Notes under the pieces: model-generated
What the model saw: only the letters and a program-made list of their open reading frames with translations
Database searches by the model: none
What the model was told of the DNA's origin: nothing
Part shown: positions 49,693-61,806 of the stretch, piece by piece
How the letters are laid out: each line of letters starts with the position of its first letter
Position numbering within the stretch: the first letter of the stretch is position 1
Assembly: GCA_022266195.1 (NCBI GenBank)
Contig: WHVY01000005.1
Span: forward strand, 4,340,001 to 4,404,000
Direction: 5' to 3'
DNA: 64,000 nt
Origin: Tetranychus cinnabarinus
Taxonomy: Eukaryota > Arthropoda > Arachnida > Trombidiformes > Tetranychidae
Program-made: the position numbers and the translations under genes

Positions 49693-52600
49693 TATCAACA
49701 AGACAAGCGTCTGAATAAGTGTGTTTGTTCGTGTAACATTTATAACTTTTAAGGTGAAAATACTCGACTTTCTTTTTCTGTAAAGTTCTTTCATGAAACA
49801 TTTTTTCTTTTTCTTCCAACTTACAAGATTGAAACAAATTTAACTAATTGTCATGATTTTGATTTGAAAGTTATTATTAAATGAGGAAAAGCCAACTTTT
49901 TATCACAATCATGATCATTCTCATGAAAGGAGAAATAGCTGAAAGTGTTTACAAAAGAAGTGAAAAGAGAAAAGATGAAGAAAAAAAGTTCCAATAAGAA
50001 TTGTTGAGATTGCTGAGAAAGGTGGTCAGAATAAAGAAAAGCGAGAAAACTTGTTATCATGAGAAATAATTCCCATGATAATTCAACCGATTCTCATCCA
50101 TTTCACGTGTCATTTTCCATGCCTTTTCTTCCTTTAACCCAATTCGCGAGTTTACAGTAAACCCAAAAAAAATGTCAGCTGTAAATTGGAACAAACCTTT
50201 TCACATTAAACCAACAACAAGTAACCAAAATTGATGCGTAGGCTGTGATTTATCTCAACTTTTACCTGTAAATATGATTGGCACAGTTTCGATGAAAAGG
50301 TGAAGAAAAGTAATCGAAATTCATTGACTTTGATTAATCAGAAAAGACAAAAGTACAAGATTTTATTTGACAAATGTTCAAGTGTCGCTTTATCAAGAGT
50401 TTATCATGAAGAAGAGTGAATTTAAATTTTCATCTTTTTCCAATAATTAGCCGAATTAAGCAAAAGTAGAAAAATTAATGTTAACCTGATTCATTTCAAC
50501 ACCTACACAAGTTGAATGTTCAACATTATTACCTGAATTTCAGCCTCATTCAGCCTCATTTCCTATTTCCTTTTTGATTGTTCAATGTTTAACCATGTAA
50601 AAATGGATGCGTTTTTGGATGCGAAGAAAAGGAGAAAAAAAGTGAAAAAACGAGACACAAAAAAGCAAACATTCTTTTTCCATGTTATTATGTTGATAAT
50701 GATGAAGAGAAAGTTTGATGAACATGATGATGGTGATGTACAATCATATGTTTCTCTTTTGTTTCCCAACTACAAGACTCTTTAGATTTACCATGAAATG
50801 AATTCAATGTTGTATCATGGTTGGTTTCATTCGAGGCTAACTCTCAGCACACTTTTCATCTTCTCTCTCTCTCTGTTTCCTTCTCTTCTTGCTTGATGGA
50901 TGTTATCTTCTAATGGATTCAAATTCTGGGCAAAAAAATTCAACCCTCAATAACAAGTTAAACTTTTTCTCTTCATCATTCTCTTCATTCTCATCTTGCT
51001 CATCATCCGTCTCTGGTTCAGACTAGAATCCTTTGTGATTTTGTCTCATCTTCCTTTCCTTTATTTTGCCTTTCAAAACACTTGACTGAATCTTTTTTTT
51101 CATCTTCTTCTTCTTTGAATCTTTCTTTTTTTTCTCTTGCTACTCTGATGAATCAATCGAACCATTTCATGGTAAAAACAAGAAAGCAAAACCCGAATAC
51201 GCCTTAACAGGCTACTGAACCTTAGTTAAGACATCAGAACTTTATTTTGCCAGAGAAGGCAAAAAAGAAAGTCAAGACTTGGACCAGAAAAAAAGAAACA
51301 ACTTTGCAACATTAATGAATAATTAAATTGACTAACAAAGTGAATTGATTCTGTAATGATAAATTTATCAATCAAATAGACGTAATCGAAATGATCTAAA
51401 CATTTTTGGGTTGAACAAAGCGGAAAAGTTGCAATTAAAAGTAACTTGAAAAGGCAAAAAGGTAGCGAAGGAAAAGTGGAGAGAAAAAAAAAGTTTCTAT
51501 TTTTTGTCTCTTCTTTTGTTCAACTAATCTCTATCCAGTTGTAACTAATCATTTTTACTTTGTGTTAATGCTGAATGTCAAACATTTTTATCCTCATCTT
51601 TGATGCAACATGAGGACTGGTGAAAGGCAAAGGATGAAGAAGAGGACAAAATGATGAAACATGAAAAATGAGGAAAGAAGATGAAGATGAAAAAGAGACT
51701 CAAAAATAGGTAAACAAAAAGCATCTTGAGTGCTCATTAGATTTTACTTTTTTTTTGTTTCTTGCATTCTCTTGTAGACTCTTGTCAAGATTAAAAATGT
51801 TTGTCTTCTGTTGTTGTTTGGCCTTACTTGTGATGATGTTGATAATTGTCACATGAGAATTCGTGTCAAACACATCAACATTTGAATCGTCGTCATCATG
51901 TTTACTGAATTAAATGTCCATCATGAAAATGGAAAGGCAAAGTTTCTTTCATTTTTTGCCTTTTTTGTTGCTGCTTTTCCATACATTCATTGGACAAAAC
52001 TGTTCTCATTCAGAACAAACAATGTCCCGTTGACCTTTTTTTTCTTGCTTCTTCGTCTTTTTCTGACTTGTAATGTGACTTTAAGAGAGAGAGAGAGAAA
52101 GAGATAAAAAGCAATATTGAAATAACTTTGAGTTCACATCAATTCCAATTTTATCCATCATTTGTTCACTTCAATGTCATGGGACTGGAATACGATTGAA
52201 ACTGGTGCAAGAAAGATTGAACAATATTTGTAATAAACTTTGGATTCAAGTTCAATTTGGAAAAATGTTTTCATTTCCATTTTCATGGCTTGAAGGTGAA
52301 AACCATGAAAAATTGTTATTGTTTTATCCGATGTAATGTAATAGTCAGAAGAGTTTAGCTTCAATTGATTATTTATTTGGTAATAAAATGATGTGAAACA
52401 AAAAAAACATGAACCAAATGAAAATATGCTTCAAATTGATCCATAAAAATGGTTGAAGAGACGAGGCAAAAGTAGGAAAAGTAAAAATTAACTGATGAAG
52501 ATCAATGCAGAGACTGAGGCTGTAATCAAAGTGTCTTTTCCAGTGCTATACAAGAAACAATTTAGAGCTCCTTTGGATGCAATTAAACAGCATGAGATCA

Positions 52601-53360
52601 ATATGGGTTGAGAAAGAGAGTAGAGAGTAACCAAATCTTGGATAATTCAAGATTTGGAGACAAATTTAGTTGAAATGGAAGATGGAGAAAAGAGAATAAA
52701 AAAAACAAATTTAATGATGATAAAGTTTTGATGAAAAAAAAACAGTGAACACAAAACTAATATGTGTCTTCTTTTCAACTCCCAGTGTGATTTTGGATAA
52801 GTTAAGCCCTCATCATTTTTCCAATGGAAACCCTTCGATTCTATGGCAACTCTTGGAGTTAGTTATTTTCATCTTGCTTTCCTTTCTTTCTCTCCCTCTT
52901 CTTTATCATCTAACGGTTTTCAAAAGGAGCAGAGCAAGTGATGCAGATGATCATCATCTTATCAATGAGATTGCACATAAAATGCTAAATAATAATGTAA
53001 ATTGCATTTTTATCAATTGTTATTTCCTCCCTTCATTGACCTTCATCCATTGGCTTTCAAACATGAATTGAAAGCCCAACAGCAAAGCTAAATCAACTAA
53101 TAATAATATGAACAACTTTAATGGGTTTTATGTCATTCCACTTTTAATACTTTCGCCATTATCGTAATCTTGATGCAAATATACAACAAGCAGAAAAAAA
53201 AATTAAAACAAGTCGACTATTTTGTTACTCTTGAGTTATCAAAAATTCACAGAGGATTTGAAAAGATGAATTTTGAATGAGAAAATGAAAAGAAGGGAAA
53301 AGAAAACAAAAAAAGCAAAATAAACGAAAGTAACTCGATATCAGGCAAAGACTTAACAAA

Positions 53361-53431
53361 GTGTAACCTAAAAGCTTAACTCTCTAGGTTACACCATCAG
53401 CTTAACTCGGCTTCCCTGCCATATGCGAGTT
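53361..53431. other. Two adjacent hairpins
   Basis: A perfect 10-bp stem GTGTAACCTA / TAGGTTACAC (53361-53370 and 53385-53394, 14-base loop) is followed by a 6-bp stem AACTCG / CGAGTT (53404-53409 and 53426-53431). GCTTAACTC occurs in the first loop and again at the start of the second stem. The local composition is less AT-rich than its surroundings. Function is unknown. Confidence 0.5.
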
Positions 53432-56323
53432 GCCACTTTTGCCCGTTAATTTTAAAGCTTTTTTTTCTCATTCCTTTCAAGGGTCAATCATTTGTTTGAA
53501 AATGTTTGCATTTAATTAAATTGTCAACAATCAATTAGAAACTTGTGACGGATTGATTCAGGATTTTTCATTACTTGAAGAGTGTATTTAGATTTGTTCA
53601 TAATTCTTTGAGCTTTGATAACAGTTCATTTTTATTCAAAGTAAACAATGTTGCCGTGAAAATGATTGACATTCTAATCAATTCTGAAGATGACATTTAA
53701 CTTTAAGATTGAGTGGGATTGAAGAGTAAAAATTTGGTCAACTTTGTATTTTTGAATGCAGTGATGTAAATGTTTGATTAAAATGAACAGGGAAAAATGG
53801 TGGAAAAATGAGCAAAAACTTAGACATTAGTAAGACTGAGAAATGAAACATTTTCATGCTCAATGAATCCAACAAAACCAAAAAGTCTCTTGAATGGTTT
53901 TAATAAGATTAAAAGACTACAAATTTTCATCTATTATTAATATTTACTTTAACAGCAGCATAATACCAGGGAAAGATGATCAAGAGCAAAGATGAGGAAA
54001 AAGTTGAAAGATGAAAAAATGTCAATAATGGGTTATTCAGTTGTGCGATTCAATTTCATTCCTTTTCTCATTATGAACATTTTCTCTGATGAATCAAAAT
54101 GAATGGCAGAACAGGAGCGAGAAAAAAAAGGTAAATCCAAAAGGGAATTGAAACTTTTTTTGTCTTCTTTCATTGATAAAGATAATGTTTCAAGTTATTA
54201 ATATTTTGCATCCTCATAAGTTCCATTGGCTTTGAAATTTTCTCGGTCGATAAAATGTTTTTTTTCCTCTCCATGTTAGAAGATGACAAAATGGGAATAA
54301 CTTAAAATCAAATATTGAATGGAAGAGAAGCAATGAAAAGATGATGATGAGGTGGCTTTAATAAATGTTTGTAAGGAAGAGGAAGATGAGAGGAAAAATG
54401 ATGATGATGGCGATGACCATAAAGTGAATAAAAAGATGCAATATTATCTTTACCATCATCATTGGTAAACTTTCATTTTCAATGTTAACGGTCAATGGGC
54501 ATTCATTTTCATCTTCACTCTCAATGTCCAAATACTTGTAACCATGTTTTTACGTTTTTTTACTCATTCTCTTCCTGATGATTCTCAAATGATGATGGAC
54601 ACGCTTGTTCACTGCTTCATCAACTTCAACTCTTTCATCAATCTTTCACTTAATCCCAAATGCATTTGCTCCTGAAAACCACATTAAAGTGTTTTTTTAA
54701 CCCAAAAAATGGGATTCTCAACCAAAATTTCCTTCCATCTTTTCATGTCGACTCGCCGTTTTGCAGAAAATGTTTTTTTCAGAAAATTTCCAATTTTCGA
54801 GGTTCGATTGTCGATTGTCATTTGGAGGTTACTTTCAACTTTTATAACCCAAACCCAATAACTATTATAATCGAGTCAATTGTCGTTAATGGGTTAACAT
54901 TGTCAAGGAAGACGCAAAGTAATCAAAGAAATGTAATAATTCTTTCCTTTATTGACATTATTATTAAAACCATTTGACTCTTCTTTTGTTTATCGCCATT
55001 ATTATCCTTATAATTGTTACCATTAACTTTATCATTGATGAGTTCCAATGAATATATTCCTTGAATCGGAAGGGAAAAAAATGAAAAACTCTTTTCTCAT
55101 TTACCAACCATTTGCGAACAACAATAAATGGAATCGCATTTTAATAGCAATTTTTAAATTCTCTTCTTGTTCTATTGACTTTTCTCTTCAATGTCTATCC
55201 ATTATCATCATATTGTTATTATTTTCCCAGTGTAACTGGCATTTATCACTTCACCATTTAAAGTTGTTAGCAGCAATAAAAAAAAAGGTAAAATATAAAA
55301 CTGAATAATAGACAACAGAATGATGAGTTATTTGCGTGATTCAACAGCTTTTTGCTGATAACTGAGAACGCGACTTGCATGATTAGTAAGAATGTTCAGA
55401 TTGTTATCTTCTTGTTTCATCAATTCTGCCTCTTCTTTGCTTTTTAATCAAACTTCGTTTATCAATAAAAAAAGATGAAAACCCTTTTATTCCTTTTGAT
55501 AGAAACGATTGATAAAAGAGCAAAGGAAAACTCCTTTTCAATCATTTTTCTTCTTCTCATGTTTATTGGGAATTTCATGAATAATAATAAACCCTTTGCC
55601 TTCTGATTTCATTATGTTTACCAATTAACCTTATCAACAGTGAAAATGTAATAATGGCAACAATCAAAATGCAAATAAACCTTGTTACAGATTAGATTAA
55701 TTGAATTGAAGTGAAACAAGAAACACAACAAGTTTCACTTTGATGGGAATCATGATGAACATGGGCAAGACGGTGAATAAGATGATGAGCTAGATGATGG
55801 CCTTTTATTATACAAAACACGTGAAACATCTGATGAAAGATTATTCAAGTTTTCACTGAAATGGAATACAGTAAATAATAAAGGAATGTTTAATCAAATT
55901 GAAGACACAATTGAACAACTGTGCGTGAATTTTGATGGCATCTTCTTCACTCATCTAGGTTTGATAGACTTGATGAAGGTGAACATGATTATCATGATTA
56001 GGAATCAGTGACACTTTTTGCTTATTTTGCTCTTCTTTTCTCTATTTTTACTTTTCCTTTTCATCTTTTGTCCGATTATTGCTTCAAAATGTTGCTGACA
56101 GTTGTACATGTTTAATTTGAAATGGTAAACAAGAAACTCTCGTTTCTTCTGATTGTGCTTTTCGCGCAATATTTCTCAAGTAATATGTTCCAACTCATTT
56201 TTTTCATTTTTCATGGTTATCATAAGGCATCCACACTTCTTCTGGAATTAATGTTTTGTGTGATGTTCAATTTCGGATATTATGTTCTTCCATGGACAAA
56301 TGATAGGAAATATATTCTGATGG

Positions 56324-57004
56324 TCAAACTCGCTTCTTCGGCATCCTTTCATCAGTTCTGTCTTCAGAAATATCAGTTGTGATGAAGGGATCAGTTGATG
56401 AGCAGCTTTTAGGACAAGTGCTTATGCAAACATGTTTAGGACCACCTGGGCATTGGCAGTCCTCACGCTCATGTTGCTTCAACTCTTCTTTTTCGAGGAA
56501 TTGAAAAAGACATTATCTGCAGTAGAGTTCCCCTGGTTGAGGTTTAAATTCCCTATTCATATCGCTAGCCATAACCAATTTTCGTGATTCTGGAGGTAGA
56601 CCATAACGTGCCCCTTTCAGTTTTTCTCGATCAACAACAACGTCTTGGGATAACATTAATGTATTTTTCCATTTGATGGTGGTTAAAGTTCCCCATTTGC
56701 CGTTGATTTTAACTCGTTTATGGGTCTGGCTTTCAATTTCATAATTGAAATTTATTTCCTCTCCTGTCTTACCAGTTAAATAGTTTTCTGATCCTGCATC
56801 TATTATTTCATTGGCCTGAGAGGAATCATTAAAAATGGTTTTCGTTGGCAAAGCAGTACTTGAAGAACGGGATGGAGTTGAGGAAGTAGGGGCAACTGAT
56901 GAAGTGGTAGTTGTGGTTATCCCATGTGTTGATCCACTGCCCTTGGAGCGATATGAATCTTTAGGAGCAGTGGATCGATGAGTGCAACTTGACGACTTTC
57001 TCAT
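56324..57004 (-). pseudogene. Single-exon zinc-finger-like gene interrupted by an in-frame TAA
   Basis: The frame opens at ATG 57002-57004 and runs 163 codons to TAA at 56513-56515, then continues without another stop for 62 codons to TGA at 56324-56326. The first half has a basic Ser/Thr-rich N-terminus (residues 1-55) and a mixed region with TGKTGEEINFNYEIESQ and GKWGTLTTIKWKN, not recognised. The TAA (codon 164) falls inside a perfect C2HC spacing: C162, C165, F169, L175, H178, C183 (C-X2-C-X3-F-X5-L-X2-H-X4-C). A cysteine-rich segment CQCPGGPKHVCISTCPKSC follows. The simplest reading is a nonsense change in a former 226-codon gene. Stop readthrough, a base-calling error or an unseen intron are alternatives. 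Confidence 0.5.
56513..57004 (-). CDS. Uninterrupted part of the zinc-finger-like gene, 163 codons
   Basis: If the TAA at 56513-56515 is a true terminator, this is the product: 163 residues, basic and Ser/Thr-rich at the N-terminus, ending ELYCR with half a metal-binding knuckle. The GTG just upstream of the ATG is not used as the start. Codons look less AT-biased than the surrounding DNA, and the frame is intronless. Coding status is supported by length and composition only. I cannot name a family for residues 56-155. Confidence 0.5.
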   Translation of the reverse strand: MRKSSSCTHRSTAPKDSYRSKGSGSTHGITTTTTSSVAPTSSTPSRSSSTALPTKTIFNDSSQANEIIDAGSENYLTGKTGEEINFNYEIESQTHKRVKINGKWGTLTTIKWKNTLMLSQDVVVDREKLKGARYGLPPESRKLVMASDMNREFKPQPGELYCR

Positions 57005-57275
57005 CACCGTCAGCCAAAAACACTTTCAACTAATAAAACAAAAACTAAGCCCAAAACTGATGAAAAATTCACCAAAATTTTAACGAAAATACTGTTTAGA
57101 AGCTTAAAGAGAAAAGCAGTTGAGAACGAGGTTTAAAAACTTAAAAAAGTGAAGACTGGCCAAAGATCTGAGATTACAGGCATAGTTGGGGCCTGAAGAG
57201 AGTGACCACGGTTATATTATCAAGAGTGGCGGAGATATACGAATTTTGAGTCCTCTTTGAGTATGACCATTCTCT

Positions 57276-57284
57276 GATTGGTTC
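57276..57284 (-). promoter_or_regulatory. CCAAT-box-like sequence upstream of the 57.0 kb gene
   Basis: On the minus strand it reads GAACCAATC, about 270 bases upstream of the ATG at 57004. The flanking 57120-57300 is richer in G and C than the surrounding DNA, as promoters of short genes here might be. Evidence is a single motif. Confidence 0.3.
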
Positions 57285-57391
57285 GTTAGTAACATTGGAG
57301 ACAAAAACCAAGTACAGTTTCATTCGGCTTCTGAACACTTTTTACTAACTAGTTATTTCCACTAGATGAACTAAAAGAAGAAACCAGGAAC

Positions 57392-57418
57392 TTATCTCAA
57401 TTATCTCAATTATCTCAG
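57392..57418. repeat. Nine-base tandem repeat, three units
   Basis: TTATCTCAA occurs three times in tandem, the last ending in G. Confidence 0.7.
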
Positions 57419-58354
57419 GAAAAATTTATCAGAGAAAATTTGATTTCTTTTGACCACTCATTTTCACACTAATAAACATTCAATTTAGCCATGTACGTCT
57501 ATCGAGTGTAAAGTGGTTAACTGGTTAATTACGCTGTTCAAGTTGTCTGACAATTTGATGAAATCTGGTTTCGCCAATGTGAGTCTCAGCTTTTCATCAA
57601 TCATTGAAAAAAAAGTTGAAAATTGAATAAAATTGAATTCGTAAAAGTTAATATTTAAAAAGGATGAAAATATATCACAGCTTCATCTCCACCAAATGCA
57701 TATCAAAAAGTGCAATTGAAATTTTCATTTCAAACAAATTGTAAATATCAATGTTCCACTCGAACATTACATGTTGTACAATGAGAAAGCAGGGAAAATG
57801 GAATAAAAAAAGTAGAAATGAAAAATAGAAAACAGAATTAATAGAATTGAAAAGTAAAATCAAAATCACAATCAATAAGGTTTACCTTTTAGTTTTTACA
57901 TTTACATTTACATGGAAAGCCAAAAAAAAGTTCATTAATATTCTTGTTATGATATATGATTATAAAAGGCTGAGTATAAAGTAACAAAATAACAAAATTA
58001 AAATGAAACAAAATTTTCAGTGAAAACTCGACATGAAAAAGAGGGAAAAATAAATATTTAAAAATGGAAACTTATTTATCCTTTTTAGAGTTAATTGACA
58101 TTGAAGTTGTTGAACAGCCAAATGTTTATCAGCTTTTAAGGAAACTGAGAGACTAAGCAGCAAAAAGAGAATCATGAATGATAATAAAAAATGATGGAAA
58201 ACAGAATGTTCAGAGAGTAACCAGGGAAACTCAAGAAAATCTTTGCTGATTGATTCTCAATGTGATGATCCAATGATGGGTTGAGATACGAATCGTGATC
58301 TTATTCCCAAGTTATTATGTAAATAGCTCAATGAAATGGCTTATATCGACTGAA

Positions 58355-58379
58355 TCATCATCATCATCATCATCATCAT
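58355..58379. repeat. ATC triplet microsatellite
   Basis: About eight ATC units. A similar run of seven lies at 58490-58510. Confidence 0.8.
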
Positions 58380-60687
58380 ATCGACAGAAACATTTCCATT
58401 AAGATGAAATCGATTCGATATTCTTTTCCATCTTTCATTCTTTTACCTTTTCTCTTTCAATCTCTTTTTCTTCTCACTTTCTTTTTTTATCATCATCATC
58501 ATCATCATCAGTATCATCATCTTTGTCTTTCCATTTTCCTCAATGAATAACTCTTCTGAAGGCTACTTTTTTCACTCCCAAACAGTTCTTGTTGAGATCA
58601 ATTGATCATTCATCTTATTCATCTTTACTTTTTCCTCCTTTCATCATTTGTCTTCTGACTCTTCTGTCTCCATGAAGATAGAAGATAAAGATTTTTCTCT
58701 TCCCCAGCTTAACTAATCGTAAATCTTTTCCTCCAAAATAATTATCATTGTTATTATATTCTTTTCTTTTTTTTCATCATTTTTTTTCTTCTCTTTTTTT
58801 TCTCTGTTTTGTTAAATATATTATAATATTGGTAACTTGACACTTCCGGTGGTTTCGAATAATTCACCGGAAAAAAAGATTTCCACTGAAACTTGGAACA
58901 TGTTTTTCTCGCTGAAATGAAAAGATTTGTTCAAATGTTATTAATAATAAACTTGCAAGAAACACAAAATTAATTTTCAAACAACTTTGACTATTGATTG
59001 AAGCTTTTGTTTCTTTCACTTTCAAATGTTTTCACCTTTGAGCAAATTTTACCTTCTCATATTTGCATGATAAAATTATTCCAAGAAAATCATGAAAAAT
59101 GAAGTTCCATCAAAATTGACAGCGAAGAGTAACTGGCGAAATTGCTTTTTGTAAACTTCTTTTCACTTTGATAGAAATTTCAGTTTTCGAGATTCATTTT
59201 ATCTGAATAATCAGACTCATCACAAGCTAATGTTTTGATCATTTTCATCTTCAAAACCTTACTTCAAATTGATAGCTTACTTAGCTTGCTTCTGAAAACA
59301 TTTTAAAACATTGAAACAATTGAAGGTTGACATTCAATAGCTAACAATAGACTCGTCCCAAGCGATTCACAGCTTGTAAATCACAGCAATCAAAAGCACT
59401 TTCAATTTGGTTCAAACCCTAACCTTGACAACAACTTTTACCTTTTATTGATCCAAGGGTTTAAGCTTTCAATATTGTCGAGGTCAAAGTTAGTGAATGG
59501 TCAACACAAAAATGGGTCGAAAACATTTGAAATATTTTAACCTGTAACATACAATTGGATATGCTTTCTTCATCTTCTTCTCGTTCCTTCACTTCTCATC
59601 TTCCCAAACATGTTTAAGGTCACTAAATCTTTTCCCTTCTTTGGGTCATTTAACTTTGAAAGGTCAGTTTAGCCCACCAAAGATCAATGGGAAAAGATGA
59701 AGTTACCAAAAGGAAAAAAGTTAAAGTTGATCAACGAGTTGAACAATCAACAATTTAACTTTTCTTTCCCTTGCAATTGACTTGAACTGATTGATTAGCG
59801 TTATTAAAGTTAAATGTAAATGTTAATCCAGAGATGATTAAACAAGGTTAATTGTCCAGATTTACAAAGAACTTCTAAAGGTTTGATTTAGCAAATTAAA
59901 TGTTGAAAGGAAACAATAATTTTGTTGAAACAGTGATTTGGGGAAAAGTGGGAAAAATGATGAAAAAATGATGTTTCTCTTTCATTCTCATCTTACAAGT
60001 TAAATGATAAGTTGTTTAAAGTAAATTACAATACAAAGCCAATTGAAGTAAAGAGTCAAATGATGAAGATGATGAGATGTTTGAATCACCATTATAAGCA
60101 ATGTCAAGTGAATGATGGATTGAAATGAGAAACTGTAATCCTTACAAGTTAAAAAAGGTATCAAAATCACCTTTACAGGGAACAAGAAAGAAGATGATTA
60201 TGATGAAGAGCTAAGATGTTTTTACTCATCATCAGTATTTATTTATAATAACTGATGGGTGAAATGTTATTGCAGCAAAATGTTTAAATCTTCATCGGCC
60301 ATTGTTACTCATTGTTGGACAAAAATATATTTTCACTTTGGTTTGAAGTGAACAAAAAACAGAGGAAAAAGTTGCTCTAAAATGATGATGGATTAAGTTG
60401 AATTAAATGTGTTCATCAGTACATACAGTCATTGTAATCTGTAAACATTTATCATTAATCAAATCATTTAATGGCCATCCAAGTGGCTTTAAATTTTCAG
60501 CTAATCAGTCTTGTATCAGTTTGTTATGAACCCACCACAACAGACAAAATCTGTCAATGTAACATCACTATTTTGGGTAAGGTTGAAAAGTTAACCTTTT
60601 TTCTGGTCTTGCATTTTGCCTTTGCTTTAACAGCATTTCTTGTTTTTACCTTTTTTTCCTGCCTTCTGTGTTTTTGGTTCCTCTAAG

Positions 60688-60721
60688 CTCAATAAGAGCC
60701 TCACTGAGGTCCTCTATTGAG
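60688..60721. other. Short strong hairpin
   Basis: CTCAATA (60688-60694) pairs with TATTGAG (60715-60721). The pairing continues with GAG/CTC and CCTC/GAGG around a three-base loop, giving 14 pairs in 34 bases with small bulges. It is too short for a typical miRNA precursor, and no run of T follows it. Confidence 0.45.
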
Positions 60722-60934
60722 TAGTCAATGAATCTTACTTACAGCTTTTGATTAGCATGATAATTATTGCAATATAATTTATTGAGGCCACTTTCACATC
60801 GTCAATAGTGGATGCATAATTTTATGCTTACCAGTGAATCTGGTTAACAGAGTTCAAGCCAATGTTAATTGAAGCATGTCAGTTGCATTAAAAGTAAAAT
60901 TTAAATTCCAAGTTTAACTGGTTACCTTGACTCA

Positions 60935-60997
60935 TGGAAAGGTGACATCATTGCTTTATTTTGCTTCATTATTGTAACTAGAAACTGGTTAAACTTA
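60935..60997 (+). repeat. SINE-like tail copy, diverged
   Basis: TTGACTCATGG is followed by GACATCATT, ATTTTGCTTCATTATTGTAA and TAGAAACTGGTTAAACTT. Order and spacing match the family tail. Confidence 0.5.
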
Positions 60998-61057
60998 GCA
61001 CAGTCAATTCACAAAGGTGAGATTTGTTGATAACAAATTGATCAGTCCAACTGACTT

Positions 61058-61112
61058 GGTCCGACTCAAAGTTAAACCATCGGGTTATTTTGCATAATTA
61101 TTGTGATAATGA
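61058..61112 (+). repeat. SINE-like tail copy
   Basis: GTCCGACTCAAAGTTAAACC, then ATCGGGTTATTTTGCATAAT and TATTGTGAT. It contains both the GACTCAAAGTT motif and the tail. Confidence 0.65.
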
Positions 61113-61520
61113 ACAGACTGACCAAGAGCCGTTTTTTAGGGCCGACTTTTCTCCATCACATTTACCTTCACTTTTTTCATCACACTGTCCACCACTATCA
61201 GAACTCATACTTTCTGCTCTCAATACCCAGAAATTTCTTATTGATCAAAAGATCCGAAAAGAAGCGAATAATATTATCAATATGAGGTTTCTGGTTGGGA
61301 AAAGCTTGTTGACCATCTTTTTTCCCCACATCTACCACTTTTCGGAAATGGTGAATGGTAAGAGTAAGTGGCAATCGCAGGTCATTATCAGAGTAGAAAG
61401 GCATGAGCTACAGAAGTTATTCCCTCGCATCAAATTGACAGAGTAAGTTTTGACTACAGTGAATATAATGTTAGTCTCCTGATTATTTACAGGTGAGTTC
61501 AGGAAGCATTGAACAATCTT

Positions 61521-61552
61521 GTGAATGTGTTAGATTTGGGTGGTGGACAATA
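61521..61552 (-). repeat. SINE body fragment, identical over 32 bases to 37303-37334
   Basis: The segment starts GTGAATGTGTTAGATTTGGG and ends GGTGGACAATA. It is the same 32 bases found in the body of the element at 37120-37515, in the same orientation. Similarity continues weakly to about 61605 (ttgccc, gtgatggatg, ttggaaaaaa). Confidence 0.65.
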
Positions 61553-61699
61553 CGTTGAAAAAAGTTGCCCTTAAAGTGATGGATGCATTGGAAAAAAGGC
61601 GATCCCTGTTTTAGTCGATTAGTAATTATTCAAATTGCTTCAATCCAAGTGCGCATTTGCTCCTGAAAACAACAAAGTGAACACATTTTCTGTCGAAAT

Positions 61700-61806
61700 G
61701 TAATGTTTCAAATCCCACCTGTCTAGCATGAGTCACTCGAGTCAAAGCTTAATGAATCTAAAACTTGTTGAGTTATTTTACATCATTATTGTGCAGTATC
61801 AAGAAA
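61700..61806 (+). repeat. Short SINE-like copy with B-box-like sequence and tail
   Basis: GTTTCAAATCCCACCTG resembles a tRNA T-arm (B box GGTTCAAATCC type). It is followed at once by GAGTCACTCGAGTCAAAGC and then TTGAGTTATTTTACATCATT and ATTGTG. Head and tail are therefore much closer than in the 37.1 kb copy. Confidence 0.5.

Larger units (their letters stand above)
48000..56323. other. Gene-poor intergenic DNA with repeat remnants
   Basis: It contains three tail copies of the SINE-like family (48860, 49025, 49611), a pair of neighbouring hairpins at 53361-53431, and a segment at 54662-54690 that shares GCATTTGCTCCTGAAAAC with 61653-61679. Frames at 48308-48598, 52745-53071, 54660-54977 and 55048-55308 are hydrophobic or low complexity with no recognisable domain. 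I see no supported gene. Confidence 0.5.
57005..60900. other. Non-coding DNA right of the zinc-finger-like gene
   Basis: It holds the putative promoter of the minus-strand gene, a TTACAT triple repeat at 57896-57913, and ATC microsatellites at 58355-58379 and 58490-58510. A possible 76-base internal exon is at 60501-60576 and a hairpin at 60688-60721. No gene can be supported. Confidence 0.5.

Noticed and set aside
52745..53071. 108-codon frame with one membrane-like segment and a KRSRASDADDHH stretch
   Set aside because: It starts at GTG, lacks an upstream ATG, and has no domain or convincing splice borders.
61090..61446. 118-codon frame on the plus strand
   Set aside because: It overlaps the end of a repeat copy, is crossed by another frame of similar quality on the other strand, and has no recognised motif.
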